The position numbers were made by a program, and so were the translations under genes. 64,000 nt of DNA, taken from assembly GCF_000715075.1 (NCBI RefSeq), contig NC_134089.1, forward strand, positions 66,570,697 through 66,634,696. The letters are read 5' to 3'. Positions within the stretch are counted from its first letter, which is position 1; the number at the start of each line of letters is the position of its first letter. Shown here piece after piece: positions 1 to 11,371 of the stretch. The notes under the pieces were generated by a model, which did no database searches, was not told the origin of the DNA, and saw only the letters and a list, made by a program, of their open reading frames with translations. Origin of the DNA: Nicotiana tabacum. Its lineage: Eukaryota > Streptophyta > Magnoliopsida > Solanales > Solanaceae.

Positions 1-2237
1 TATAAAAACAACCCAATATACAAAATGACTCAGACGAACATATTAAAGAGAGAATGACACAGTTACTCACAAAAACGAAACTATTTACCCTTGTTTACCC
101 ATTTGTTTTCCTACCCATCAAACTAATTATATTTCCTACCCATAGTAGTTTTTGTGGGGAGTTTTTCTTTTTTCTCCAATTCTTTTTTATTTCTATGTTT
201 ATTTTCTTTTTCCTTTTTTTCTTTCTTTTCTCCTTTTATTTTTTTTCTCCTTTTCTTCTTATTTTCTTCTTTTTTTCCCTTTTTAATTTCATTTAACTTC
301 TTTTTTTATATTCTTTTTCTCTTCATAATCTAATTTCATTTACTGTTTTCACTATTTTTATTATTCTTTTTTATACAATAAGAAAAAATAACTAATATTG
401 TAAATATTTGTTCATCTTTTTTTAATATAACTAGTACAATATACCTTCTTTTTTCTTTCTCATTTTCTAAATTCAATTATCAAACTGAAATAATATCAGT
501 TGTCACTTGATCTAATTCATTGAATATCACACTGACTGCTGCTAAGCACCATAAATTACATAATCAGATTCTAAGAATTAACACGTGATTGCTATGCAAA
601 CCTTGATCACCTTCCCTACAAATATCATTACACACTCTACCATTAGCAGTAATACAACCAATTATAGAGCAAGAAAACATAATCTACGGCAACCAAATCT
701 CCATATATACTAGTTAGAATAAAAATGATAAAAAAATATTGAAAATGCAATAAAAGTATAAGTAGCTAAAAAGACTTCTTGTACCATGTGATACCAATAT
801 GGTATATATGTATACCAACAGAGCATATGATTGCTCTAGAATATTGCTACAACTATACTACTGTGCCAAAACATTAACAGACGCAATAAAAGTATGAGAA
901 AATTACATGCTCATATTGCAAGCTAAATATTAGCAAAACAACTTGCTCATTCCATTATATATAGTTGTATGGGGTCGTTCCAACAATTGCCTATAATTAT
1001 AAAACTATTACATAATACACATAATTTATGTCCATCGGTACACAAATTTCAGCACTACAAATCATGTTCATATAAATAATTTCATAATAGAATTCACTTA
1101 AAATACAGCTAAAACAATCAAAACAATGTTCAAACTACCATATGATACCAATATGACATATAACTATACCAACATGGTATACAACTTTACTGGTTAATTC
1201 CTGGCAACTATATTACTATACTACTATTACATAATACACATGCATAAAGAGAAAAATAAAGAAAATAGTGTACCACATATTAATATAATAAAGTATTTCA
1301 AAAAATTGTACTATATTACTATTATTTAAAATAAAATCAAATATTGTACCAATTAAATGCAGCTAATACAACCAAAAAATGATTCAACTAGCATATGATA
1401 CCCATATAGTATATAACTATACTAATATGGTATATAGTTGGAATAAATTATATACCAAAATGGTATATTTGTATACTATTTGGGTATACAATACAAATTC
1501 ATCATCTTCTCTGGTTCAACTATATTTCAACCCAAATTTCTAAAATCTACTACAAAATCTCCATCAAATTGATTAAAACTTTAGCTACAACCTCCAATCA
1601 ACTTTCCAAACAAACCCATATGGGATCATATCAAAATAATTAAAAACTCAAACAAACCAAGTTATGAGTTTCAAGTTTCAAGATCCTTCAATGATGGATT
1701 TAATTTTCTCACAATAAAATCTTTGAAAATTAGCATTAACATCATAATCAAAGAACAATACCCAATAAATTCCAACAGCAAATACTTCAACACACATGAA
1801 AATTCAAATTTTAGTTAGATAGTACATATTACTTTTTGTTTTACTTTTAAAAGATAAAACAAACTATGGAGCACAAAAAAGGGGTGATGATAGCAGAAAA
1901 AAGTACAATACTAACAACACTGCCCACTATTGAGAAAAGCTAAATATTCTTTGGCTTCTTTTTTGGATTCACACTTTGCTGCTTAAATTAGATATGTCCA
2001 TCGCACGCGAGAATTGGGTTGGGCGGGTAATTAGTTGTAATAGAATAGGTATTGATGTAATTACATTTAAAATAGGTAATTACGGGTAATTACTTTTGAT
2101 TAGGTAGGTATATAGGGTAGTTTTCCCAATAAAATATTTAAGGTACCTAATTATAGAAAACTGAAGACGAGTGAAAAAACACCCAACTAAAGAAACCAAC
2201 TAAAATTTGCCCAAGAAATGATGATGATGATGATGAT
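1..2237. other. AT-rich non-coding flank
   Basis: No reading frame here looks like a protein. A pyrimidine-rich tract (about 140-300) gives a spurious Phe-rich frame. A palindrome cluster at about 785-1490 is listed separately. Around 2030-2100 GTAATTAC words recur. This is probably intergenic DNA or very old transposon debris. Confidence 0.6.
785..1490. repeat. Clustered ATACC/GGTAT palindromes in 21-bp-spaced pairs
   Basis: A 15-bp palindromic word close to ATACCAATATGGTAT occurs at 791-805, 1166-1180, 1419-1433 and 1452-1466. Degenerate partners lie at 812, 1145, 1398 and 1473. The pairs 791/812, 1145/1166, 1398/1419 and 1452/1473 are each exactly 21 bp apart. The sequence upstream of the 1145 and 1398 copies (a stretch like TTCAACTAGCATATGATACC) is also related, so a larger unit of about 250 bp may be duplicated. 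Function is unknown. Confidence 0.6.
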
Positions 2238-2942
2238 AATGATGGAGGGCACCAGGGCGAGGCTTAGTGAGAATATCAGCCAGCTGTTGAGAAGTAAGCA
2301 CATGAGAAATGTGAATCAGACCATCATGAAGCTAGGTCCGGATGAAATGGCAATCCACTTCGATGTGCTTGGTTCGTTCATGAAAAATAGGGTTCCTAGC
2401 AATGTGCAAAGCAACCTGATTATCACAAAAGATAGAAATGGCAAGAGAAACAGTGAGACCAAAATCAGACAACAGCCTGGAAAACTAAGTATGCTCAGCA
2501 CCTACTTTGCTAAGGGCCCTGTATTCAGCCTCAGCTAAAGATAGAGAAACAACTGGCTACTTTTTGGATTGCCAGCTGATGAGATAACCACCCAAAATAA
2601 CACAAAACCTTGTGACAGATTTGCGAGTGTCAGGGCAGGCAGCCTAGTCACTATCTGAATATGCATGGATAGAAAAGTCAGGAAAAGTGAGTAAAATAGT
2701 CATAAATATACAGTCCCTTTGAGATAGCTCAACACATAGAGTGCAGCGGTCATGTGCAAAACCCTAGGACTCTTCAAGAATTTACTCAAATGTTGTACAA
2801 CAAAGCATATATCAGGTTGTGTATGTGTAAGAAAAAGAAGCTTGCCCACCAAACTTTTATACTGATCAGGGAAAGGTAACAAGTCGCTCGCATCTGCATC
2901 TAACTTACAGTTGAGCTCTAAGGGGCATACAACAAGGGACAC
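2238..2942 (-). pseudogene. Copia RNase H domain, broken
   Basis: On the minus strand the 2700-2942 frame ends the RT/RNase H connection (LLFLTHTQPDICFVVQHLSKF). The following sequence encodes the copia RNase H signature with stops: SLAEAEYRAL, FCDNQVALHIA and FHERTKHIEVDCHFI. It ends near LADILTKPRPG, the usual copia pol C-terminus, at about 2245. In-frame stops interrupt it, for example before AACPDTRKS and within GAEHT. The ATG-repeat (CAT on the minus strand) at 2217-2240 lies just past the end. Confidence 0.85.
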
Positions 2943-2970
2943 AACAGTATAGTCAAATTGCTGAAGTAGA

Positions 2971-3690
2971 TCAGAAATAAACTTCTTCTGATTTAGAATA
3001 ACCCCACCAGGATAGTAAAAACCTCAATACCCAAGAAATAGTGTAAGGAGCCCAATCCTTTATTTTAAACTGAGCATCGACAAACTGCCTTAAGGTAGAA
3101 ATTTCAGTAGTGACATCCCCATTAATGATGATGTCATCCACATAAACTACCAATAGGACCAGGTTGCCAGAAGCACCCTTGATGAACAAGGAATAGTCAT
3201 TGAGTGAGTGAGTATATCCCTTGGAATAGAGAGTATGAGACAGCTTGACATACCACTGCTTTGATACCTGTCTTAACCCATAGAGAGACTTTCTCAATTT
3301 GCAAACAAGAGGGGCAGAACCAGAGGGAGCAGAAATATTCAAATCCTGGGGTAACTTCATGTAGACATCCTCTCTAGATATCTATGAAAGAAAGCATTAT
3401 TAATATCTAATTGGGAAAGAGACCAACTGTGCTTGATAGCCACAACTACTAAGCATTTAACAGTAGACATTTTGATGATAGGAGAAAAGGTTTCTGTGAA
3501 GTCAACTCCCTCAACCTGAGTATCGCCTCTAATGACAAGTCTAGCCTTGTACCTCTCCACACTCCCATCAACTTTGTACTTGATTTTGTAGACCTATTTG
3601 AAACCTATAGATTTTTTACCAGAAGGTAGTGGAACAATATCCCAAGTGTGATTAGCATCCAAGGCATCAAATTCCTTTCTCATGGCATTT
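2971..3690 (-). pseudogene. Copia reverse transcriptase, broken
   Basis: This is the RT domain of the copia remnant. The 3357-3560 frame carries [11 protein letters not shown] and [15 protein letters not shown], typical of the fingers region, and the DINNAF motif. The 2971-3360 frame carries LRKSLYGLRQ and the active-site box YVDDIIINGD. A frameshift near 3360 separates the two, where the VYMKLP motif is expected. Decayed conserved sequence ([16 protein letters not shown]) extends upstream to about 3690. It is not expressible as one protein. Confidence 0.9.
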
Positions 3691-3971
3691 TGCCAAGCTG
3701 GAACTGAGGCAACTTGAGAGTAACTGAAACGTTCAGTTTCCACAGGTGGTAAAGAGGAAGAACTAGAAAAGGAAGAAAGCTAACAAATATAATCCTTCAA
3801 GTAAGAAGGAGTAGTATGCTGCTTGGATGATTTTCTAAGTGTTGGGGAAGGAGGAGGTATAGATGAAGGAGAAGACACATCAGGATGAAATGGTTGTAAG
3901 GGAGAATGCAAATGAGAGGTAGGAGAAAAAGGAGAAGAAGAAGGAACAGGAGGAGGAAAAGGCATAGGGTC

Positions 3972-4906
3972 CTAATAAAGGACAGAAGAAGGTAGAAGCG
4001 GTGGGAAAGAGGAAGGAACAGAAGAAGTAGGAGTAGCAAAAAGGAAACATGTTTCATGAAAAATAACATCCCTAGAGACAAAGCATTTCTTAATGTCTAA
4101 GTTGTATAGCTTGTATCCCTTTTTAGCAAAAGGATAACCTATGAAGACACATGGAATGTCCCTAGGTTGCAATTTATCTCTTTGAGGAATAGGAACAGAA
4201 GCATAAGCCAAGAAACCAAAGGTCTTTAAGTTAGAATAACTAGGAGGTTGCCCATATAGAATCTCATAAGGTGACTTTTTTCTAAGGAGTTTGGATGGAA
4301 TTCTGTTTAACAAGTATGTAGCAGTGAGAAGACAATCTCTCCAAAAGGTGACAGGTAATTTAGATTGAAACAATAAGGCTCTACAGGCTTCAAGAAGTGT
4401 TCTATGTTTCCTTTCAATAACCCCATTTTGCTGTGGCGTGTGAGGACAGGTAGTTTGGTGAATGCTACCAAGTTGACTGAAGAATGAAGAACCAGAATTG
4501 CTGGAACCTAGTTCCAAAGCATTTTCACTACTAATGACTTGGAATTTTGCATTGAACGGGGTTTGGACCATGGCTAAGAAAGCCTTGATCATAGAGAAAG
4601 TGTTGCTTTTTGAACCTAGTAAATGAGTCCAAGTAGCCCTGGAAAAGTCATCAACAATGGTAAGGAAGTACCTTGAACCAGATGAAGTAGGTATATGATA
4701 GAGTCCCATGTATCAATATGAATCAATTGAAAATGTCTAGTTGCACTAATTGAGCTATCAGGAAAAGGAAGTCTAGTTTGTCTAGCCATAAGACAAATAA
4801 AACAAGGAAAAGATTGCCTACAAGAAAGAGAAGAAGAAAAAACAGAAATATGTCTTATATTTGCAAAAGGGATGTGTGCCAATCTTTGATGCCCAATAAA
4901 GTTCAT
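3972..4906 (-). pseudogene. Copia integrase (GAG-pre-integrase finger and rve core), broken
   Basis: This region encoded the integrase that inserts copia cDNA. The 4616-4906 frame begins with the pre-integrase finger (HQRLAH, then two Cys in CFICL). The 3972-4709 frame is the core: VDDFSRATW with the first catalytic Asp, then HTPQQNGVIERKHRT with the catalytic Glu, and FIGYPFAKKGYKLY at the end. The second Asp position reads SSENALE, so Asp appears replaced by Glu. The two frames overlap out of phase, so at least one frameshift is present. A Pro/Ser-rich linker follows (about 3780-3970). Confidence 0.9.
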
Positions 4907-5548
4907 ATCATTCTATCACAACCCAAAATCCTAGCATGTCGTGATGGCGCCTAACGTGGTACTAGGCAAGCCGACACCTCAAAATATTTCTAACACTTTA
5001 AAATGAGAAACGAACTATAATAGGTTTAAATAATTAAATCTCTCATAAACTGGATAGAAACTCAAAACTCAAAACGAAAGTTCCCAAAACCTGGGTGTCA
5101 CAGAGTACATGAGCATCTATGCAACACAAGTTTGAAAATGCTGTCTATGAAAAACTAAAACTAAATACATAAAGCTGAAAGATAGGGAAGGAGAGTCAAG
5201 GTCTGCGAACGCCGGGCATCTACCTTGAAATCCCTAAATGATCAACCAGCTCAGATAATCAACGCCCACTGTGTCCGGAAACACCTAGATCTGCACATGA
5301 AGTGCAGGGTCTAGCGTGAGTACAACTAACTTAGTAAGTAACAAGGCTAACTATTGAACTAAAAGTAGTGATAAGCTTCACAAATAAAGTTCAATTATAG
5401 AAAATACAATACAGAAAAATAGGCATGCTTTCAAGTTCGACTGTTAAAGCCAAAATAGTTAATTCATGTCAAGTTCAATTGAAACATGATATAGTATCTC
5501 TCAGAAACTAAACGACAGTGATATATACCGGTTATATATTAATGACAA

Positions 5549-5763
5549 GAGGGGTTGCTCTGATGGTAAGGAACCTCCACTTCCAACCAAGAGGTTGTGA
5601 GTTCGAGTCACCCCAATAGAAATATGGGGAGTTCTTGAAGGGAAGGATGCCGAGGGTCTATTTGGAAACAACCTCTCTACCCCAGGGTAGGGGTAAGGTA
5701 TGCGTACACACTACCCTCCCCAGAACCCACTAGTGAGATTATACTGGGTTGTTGTTGTTGTTG
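5549..5763 (+). mobile_element. TS-type SINE (tRNA-derived)
   Basis: The start has a tRNA-like pol III promoter: an A-box-like stretch in GGTTGCTCTGATGGTAAG and a B-box-like stretch in GGTTGTGAGTTCGAGTC. The body continues with GGAAGGATGCCGAGGGTC and CTACCCCAGGGTAGGGG, and the tail is (GTT/TTG)n. This is the layout of the TS SINE family of tobacco and other Solanaceae. A clean target-site duplication could not be defined. It lies inside the minus-strand LTR and is read on the plus strand. Confidence 0.9.
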
Positions 5764-5901
5764 TAGTAGTGATGAAATCAAGTGCATATTCTCAGAGTAA
5801 CAGTCACCAAGTCCTCCCATTCACTCCAACCTCACAGTCACTCATTTCTCACAGTCTCTCATTTCTCCCAATCGCTCGACACTCGTACTCAGTAGGTACC
5901 T

Positions 5902-5952
5902 GCACTCACTGAGGGTAAGCAGACTCCGGAGAGGCTCCTTCAGCCCAAGCGC
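5902..5952 (-). other. Cloverleaf-like inverted-repeat block in LTR
   Basis: Read on the minus strand it has a closing stem (GCGCT with AGTGC, one wobble), arm 1 GGGCT/AGCCT, arm 2 CTCC/GGAG and arm 3 CTG/CAG. It corresponds to the blocks at 15313, 28394, 29774, 41669 and 49590. Confidence 0.5.
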
Positions 5953-7024
5953 TATAATCAACCAATCAAGGAATTCATCAATAAAACATGCTGCAGGGCG
6001 CAACCCCATCTCATAAATATCCTCACATTCAGGCCCTCGGTCTCACTTAGTTATCAATCTCTCCAGCCTCTCGAGCTCTCAAAAATCATGATAATCAGCC
6101 TAAGCGATGATATAATGTATCAATAAAGAACAACAAAGACTGAGATATAATATGCAAGTTAAAAATATGACTGAGTACAAAATGGCAATTTAACAAATAA
6201 TTCAACACGTGACACGACCTCTATGGGTCCTTACAGTACTAGCCCATAGCCTAAACATGATTTATAACATGATTTGCAGCTTAATTTCTATAGCACATAG
6301 AAAATATACGGATAACAATAGATATTTCAACTATACAGTTCCATGGAATTGACCAAGTCAAAATTCCTATGTTGCACGCCCACACGCCCGTCATCTAGCT
6401 TATGCGTCACCTCAACGCCTATCACATAACACGTAATATGGGGTTTTATGCCCTCAGAACAAAATTTAGAAATGTTACTTACCTCAAACCGTGCAAATCC
6501 CTACTCCAACACGCCCTTGCCTCGCCAATCGGCCTTCAAATGCCTTGAATCTAGCTACAAATAGTTCGATACAATCAATACGAGCTAAAGAAATTAATTA
6601 CATAAGAAAATACTAAGTTGACTCAATTTACCAAAAGTTGACTAAAAAATCGGCCCTCGGGCCCACGTCTCAAAATCTGATAAAAGTCATAAAATATGAA
6701 GGCTCATTCAACCACGAGTCCAACCTTACCAAATTTACCAAAATCCAACACCAAATCAACACCCAAATTCCTAATTTAAACTCTCCAAATTCCTAGCCTC
6801 AACACCCGAAATTACACCTCAAACCCACATAATCTAGGTGGAAAAATCAATGGGGAAATATAATTATTGAATAAATTTAACCACAAGTGACTTACCTCAA
6901 GAAAATTGTCTAAAATTCTCCCAAAAATCGCCTAATCCCGAGATTGGAATGTTCAAAATTAAGAAAATTACGGAACCCTCCAATTTAAGGTTCTGTCCAG
7001 CCTTTTCGCTCCCCCAAAAACTTA

Positions 7025-7160
7025 ACCGTATCTGCGGTATCGTAGAAGTGACAATCCTTCTGCTTCTGCGGTGAACCACTGGCACTGGGTCTTTGCACCT
7101 GCGGACCATGCTCCGCTCCTGTGCAAACGCAGGTGCGACCCTCTTTCCCGCTCGTGCACT
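7025..7160 (-). repeat. Promoter-proximal CTGCGG word array (partial)
   Basis: Short CpG-rich words (CTGCGGT, CTTCTGCGG, CTGCGGACC) recur where related LTRs have their CpG word arrays. The array is cut by the element starting at 7171. Confidence 0.55.
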
Positions 7161-7170
7161 CCCCCCCCCC

Positions 7171-8611
7171 CACTACAATAAAAAGGGGATTTAGCGGTAA
7201 TTATTTAGCAGCAATAAACTAATTGTCGCTAATTTATTCATGAAAGGCAAATATTAGCGGTCAATAAATATTAACCAGTAATTAGTATATTTTTAGTGGC
7301 CATTCAAGAGAATAGACGTTAAAATTATTATTTTTACTTTTAGTATTGCCTCCAATTTTTATTTTTATTTTCTAAATCCTTCCCGCATAAATATATACCT
7401 TCTCAATTTAGCCTAAAGACTATTAAAAAAAAAATCAGAATTATCTTAATTGAAAAACCCCATATTACACAAATCTCTTCCACTAGCCTCTGCAACCAAA
7501 TTCGCCAGCCACCCTAACACCAAAAGTAAGTTTCAATCTCTATTTTTAGTGTTGTGTTGGGATGATTAAAAGTTTCTAAATGGTTGAGTCTATAGCTTTG
7601 ATGCTCGAAGATCTATTCATTGACTTTGTATCTTTTCTAGTTTGGAATTGGCGAATCTATAGCATGATTTTGAATTAAACAAACTATTAATTTTTTATAT
7701 GGCATTGTTCTTACAGTTATTTAACTTCATTGTTCCTATATTCTAGCTCTATAGTTGTTTATAGAAAAAGCCGGTTTGAGCAATTCAAGGTGAAATCAGG
7801 GTTGAGCCAGAATAAGTTTTATTTTTAAATTTTTTTTGTAATATATATTTTAGAATTTTACTTATCTGTCAAAGCTTGGGTTGTCTGCGTAAGGAGGAAG
7901 AGGTTGAACGTGAATAAATACTAGTTTATTTTTCAGAAAATCTAAAATTGAAAAAACAAATCATGTGTGTTGTGATAAAAAAAGTTTATCCAGTCAGCTT
8001 TGACATGGTTTTCTTAGTACTATTTTTATACTAGTACAATATCCTAGTTTTTGAAATTTTATAAACCTGCAATTGATCCATGTATTCTAAGTTAGTAGGG
8101 AATACAATTGATTGGAAAATTCATTAAAGTTAATTTTTTTGTTATAATCAATATTATTTACCCATCTTCTTTGATATTCCTTCTTTTCCGATTCAAATAA
8201 TAAAGTTGATGTAATTTTATTTTTGAGAAGTGCTTGGAATAAGTTTTGATTGATATATCTTAAATTTTTATGCTTTGAATTTATGCATTAAGAACAAGAT
8301 TTAGTTAGTATTTAAAGGCAATTTCTTAATGCAATTCCAATTTTGAGAAGATGATTTAGCTAGTATTTTATTAGCTAAGTATTTTTTTCCTTGAGAGTAC
8401 CTGATTAAAATTAGTTTAATTAGTTTATGCTTGTAGATTAAACTTATGAAACGCTGAAAATATAATGATATAAAGTTTTTGGTGCAGCGTACGTTGTTTA
8501 TTTCGTCATTTAAATTGACCAAGAAAACGTCGCGCTCTTATAGTACTTTCTTAGGATTGTTATTTCTTATAACTTAATAAGAAACTATCATGATTAGTGT
8601 CCATGTTCTAT
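7171..8611 (+). mobile_element. CACTA-like transposon terminus and attached sequence
   Basis: The left end reads CACTACAATAAAAAGGGG directly after a run of C. It is followed by subterminal TTAGCGG/TTAGC words (7189-7300), which is the look of plant CACTA (En/Spm-type) termini. A possible TATA-like stretch (CATAAATATATACC, about 7386) and AAAAGTAAGT, which resembles a splice donor, follow. No transposase domain and no matching right-hand TAGTG terminus was found before the chromovirus sequence begins at about 8612. The element is therefore truncated, or this interval contains more than one sequence. Confidence 0.55.
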
Positions 8612-9621
8612 TTTCATTCCTGTGTGTACTACTTATTCTTCAGAGCGGTTGGCAGGGATCTATATTCGGGAGATTGTTCGTTTGCATGGTGTCCCAATTT
8701 CCATCATTTCAGATAGGAGCACTCAGTTTACTTCTCAATTTTGGAGGTCTGTGCAGCGAGAGTTGGGTACTCAGGTTGAGTTGAGCACAGTTTTTCACCC
8801 TCAGACGGACGGGCAGTCCGAGCGCACTATTCAGATGTTGGAGGACATGTTGCGTGCTTGTGTCATTGATTTCGGAGGGTCATGGGATCAGTTTCTACCG
8901 CTCGCAGAGTTTGCTTATAACAACAACTACCAATCGAGTATTCAGATGGCTCCATATGAGGCTTTGTATGGGAGGCGGTGTAGATCTCCAGTTGGTTGGT
9001 TTGAGCCAGGTGAGGCTAGGCTATTGGGGACAAATTTGGTGTAGGATGCTTTAGAAAAGGTGAAGGTGATTCAGGAGAGGCTTCGTACAGCGCAGTCAAG
9101 ACAAAAGAGTTATGCTAACAGGAAGGTTCGGGATGTGTCCTACATGGTTGGTGAGAAGGTTTTGTTGAAGGTTTCAACCAAGAAGGGTGTTATGAGATTT
9201 GGGAAGAAGGATAAATTGAGTCCTCGGTTCATTGGGCCTTTTGAGGTGCTTCGGAGGATTGGGGAGGTGGCTTATGAGCTTGCTTTGCCACCTAGCTTGT
9301 CGAGTATGCATCCGGTATTTCATGTTTCTATGCTCCGAAAGTATATTGGGGATCCGTCTCATGTTCTGGATTTTAGCACGGTTTAGTTGAATGATAATTT
9401 GACTTATGATGTGGAGCCAACAGCTATTTTGGAGCGTCAAGTTCGAAAGTTGAGATCAAAAGATATAGTTTCAGTGAAAGTGCAGTGGAGAGGTCGGCCC
9501 ATAGAGGAGGCTATCTGGGAGACCGAGCTAGAAATGCAGAGTAGATATCCTCACCTGTTTGAGGCTTCAGGTATGTTTCTTGACTCGTTCGGGGACGAAC
9601 ATTTATTTAAAAGGGGGAGGA
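8612..9621 (+). pseudogene. Chromovirus pol 3' end: integrase core C-half plus chromodomain
   Basis: This is the tail of a Ty3/gypsy pol polyprotein. Homology to the other copies starts abruptly at about 8612, inside the integrase core (CTTYSSERLAGIYIREIV). Visible are ISDRSTQFTS with the second catalytic Asp, HPQTDGQSERTIQ with the catalytic Glu, the GPFEVLRRIGEVAYEL module, and a C-terminal chromodomain (YDVEPTAILERQVRKL, VQWRGRPIEEAIWE). Stops at 9042 and 9384 are TAG where other copies have CAG. A polypurine tract AAGGGGGAGGA (9611-9621) leads straight into an LTR. Gag, protease, RT and RNase H are absent. Confidence 0.9.
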
Positions 9622-11371
9622 TGTAACGACCCAGCCGGTCGTTTCATGAGTTACCGTTCTGTTTCCCCCATTTTTACTTCGTATTGCCTTGTTCAGCTGT
9701 ATTTTTGTTACCGGATTGGTTGGTTCGGGTTCGGAGAAGTTTTGGTAAGGTTTGAGATACTTAGTCTCTTTTGAGGAAGCTTAAGTTGGAAAAATCAACC
9801 GGATGTTGACTTATGTTTTAAAGGGATCGGATGTGAATTCCGATGGTTCGGATAGCTTCGGGAGGTGATTTGGGACTTAGGAGCGTGATCGGAATGTGTT
9901 TTGGAGGTCCGGAGTGGATTTAGGCTTGAATTGATGAAATTGGAATTTTGGCATTTTCTGGTTGATAGGTGAGATTTTGATATAGGGGTTGGAAGGGAAT
10001 TCCGGAAGTTGCAGTAGGTTGGTTGGGCTATTTGGGATGTGTGTGCAAAATTTTAGGTCATTCGGATGTAGTTTGATAGACTTTTTGATCGAAAGCGGAA
10101 TTTAGAAGATTTTGGAATTCTTAAGCTAGAATCCGATGCGAATTTGGTGTTGTTTTAAGCGTTGCGAAGGTTGGAACAAGTTTAAATGAGGTTATGGGAT
10201 ATGTTGGCATGTTTGGTTGAGGTCCGGGGGGCCTCGGGTGAGTTTCGAGTGGTCAAACGAACTATTTCATGTTGTGGGAAGTTGTAGAAAAATCTGCTGA
10301 AGTGTTGCAGATAGCAGTGCTTCGCGTTCGCGAGTGGACCCTCGCGTTCATGAAGGGTTAGTAGGTGAGGCTGAAGATTTAGCCTTCGCGTTCGTGAAGG
10401 AGGTCCTGCATTCGAGAAGGGCTGAGGTCTTTGAGCATCGCGTTCGCTAGGTATCAGACGCGTTCGCGATGGTTTGAGTTGTAGAGTCATCGCGTTCGCG
10501 AGGGAGTGCTCGTGTTTGCGTAAAGAGGAATTTGTGGTCAATGTCAGGTTGTGCTTCGTGAACGCGAGCCTTTGACCGCGTTCACGAAGAAGGTTTTAAA
10601 TGCTTGTGCAGAATGTTTAAATAACCATTGTCCGAGATTTTGGGTTTAACTTTCATTATTTTTGAGCGATTTTGGAGGTTTTTGAAGAGGATTGAAGAGG
10701 GAATCAAGGGGGAATACTTGGAGGTAAGATTTATGGACTTAATACTTGATCCTAATGTGAATTCTACCTAATTAATCATGGAATTTAAGCCTAATATTGA
10801 AGAACTAAGGCTTGTAATTGGAGACCTAGAATTTGGTATTTGAGGGGTCGTTTGTGGTTGGATTTTGATGGTTTTGATATGAATGAACTCGGGGAGTAAT
10901 AAGGAGTCTATTGATGTAATTTATATCGGAATTCGAGACGTGGGCTCGGGGGTCGGGTTTGGCCAATTTTGGAATTTGTGTTGTAATTTGATTTCTTTCG
11001 AGTGAGCTTTGTTTCCTTAGCATATTTTGATGGTTTTGCACTAATTTTGGTTAGATTTGGAGCATCCGAAGGCCGATTCGAGAGGCAAAGGCATCGCGGG
11101 CTAGAGATTTGGACCGGATAGAGGTGAGTAATGATTGTAAATGTTGTCCTGAGGGTATGAAACCCCAGATTACACATCATTGTGCTATATTGAGGTGACG
11201 CACATGCTAGATGACGAGCGTGAAGTCGTGCGGATTAAGACTTAGTCCATCTCGAATGACTGTTTTACTGCGTATTTGATTGTAAACGATTTGTTATCAT
11301 TATGTTTTGGGCTGAATGCCGTATTTGGGCCTCGTGCCAACTATTTGGACCCTTAGGGGATTTTTACTACT
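9622..11371 (+). repeat. Chromovirus LTR, 3' truncated
   Basis: It begins TGTAACGACC after a polypurine tract. It carries the CGCGTTCGCGA word array (10318-10600) and a TATA-like TTTAAATA at 10616-10623. It matches 13245-15000 closely until GGGGATTTTTACT (about 11357-11369), then switches to RNase H coding sequence. About 1.1 kb of its 3' end is missing. It acts as the 3' LTR of the fragment at 8612-9621. Confidence 0.85.
10318..10600 (+). repeat. CGCGTTCGCGA word array in LTR U3
   Basis: Variants of TTCGCGTTCGCGA and CGCGTTCGTGAAGG recur many times just upstream of the TATA-like site at 10616. The words are short imperfect palindromes rich in CpG. Confidence 0.75.

Larger units (their letters stand above)
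2238..4913 (-). mobile_element. Truncated Ty1/copia retrotransposon
   Basis: Read on the minus strand, the order is integrase zinc finger, integrase core, proline/serine-rich linker, reverse transcriptase, RNase H. Integrase before RT is the copia order. The gag and protease end is missing, because a minus-strand gypsy LTR starts at 4914 directly against the integrase zinc-finger region. No LTR of this element is recognised on either side. Several stops and frameshifts show that it is dead. Confidence 0.9.
4914..7170 (-). repeat. Gypsy LTR (minus), truncated, with nested SINE
   Basis: The segment begins TATCACAACCC (decayed TGTCACGACCC) followed by the GTCGTGATGGCGCC block seen at the ends of all related LTRs, so the LTR 3' end is at left. 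It is closest to the LTR at 60447-62275. It holds a TS SINE (5549-5763), the cloverleaf-like block (5902-5952) and the beginning of a GCGG/CTGCGG word array (about 7025-7160). It is cut at 7170 by a CACTA-like terminus, so the rest of its U3 is missing. It inserted into the copia element. Confidence 0.8.

Noticed and set aside
54..296. Open frame rich in Phe and Leu
   Set aside because: It is a translation of a pyrimidine-rich tract with no domain or start context.
2218..2538. Plus-strand open frame beginning with repeated Met
   Set aside because: It is the antisense of the copia RNase H remnant and an ATG simple repeat.
5549..5620. tRNA-like sequence with A- and B-box motifs
   Set aside because: It is the head of a TS SINE. 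There is no acceptor stem or anticodon arm of a functional tRNA.
8301..8522. Minus-strand open frame of 73 codons
   Set aside because: AT-rich sequence, no recognisable motif, no supporting context.
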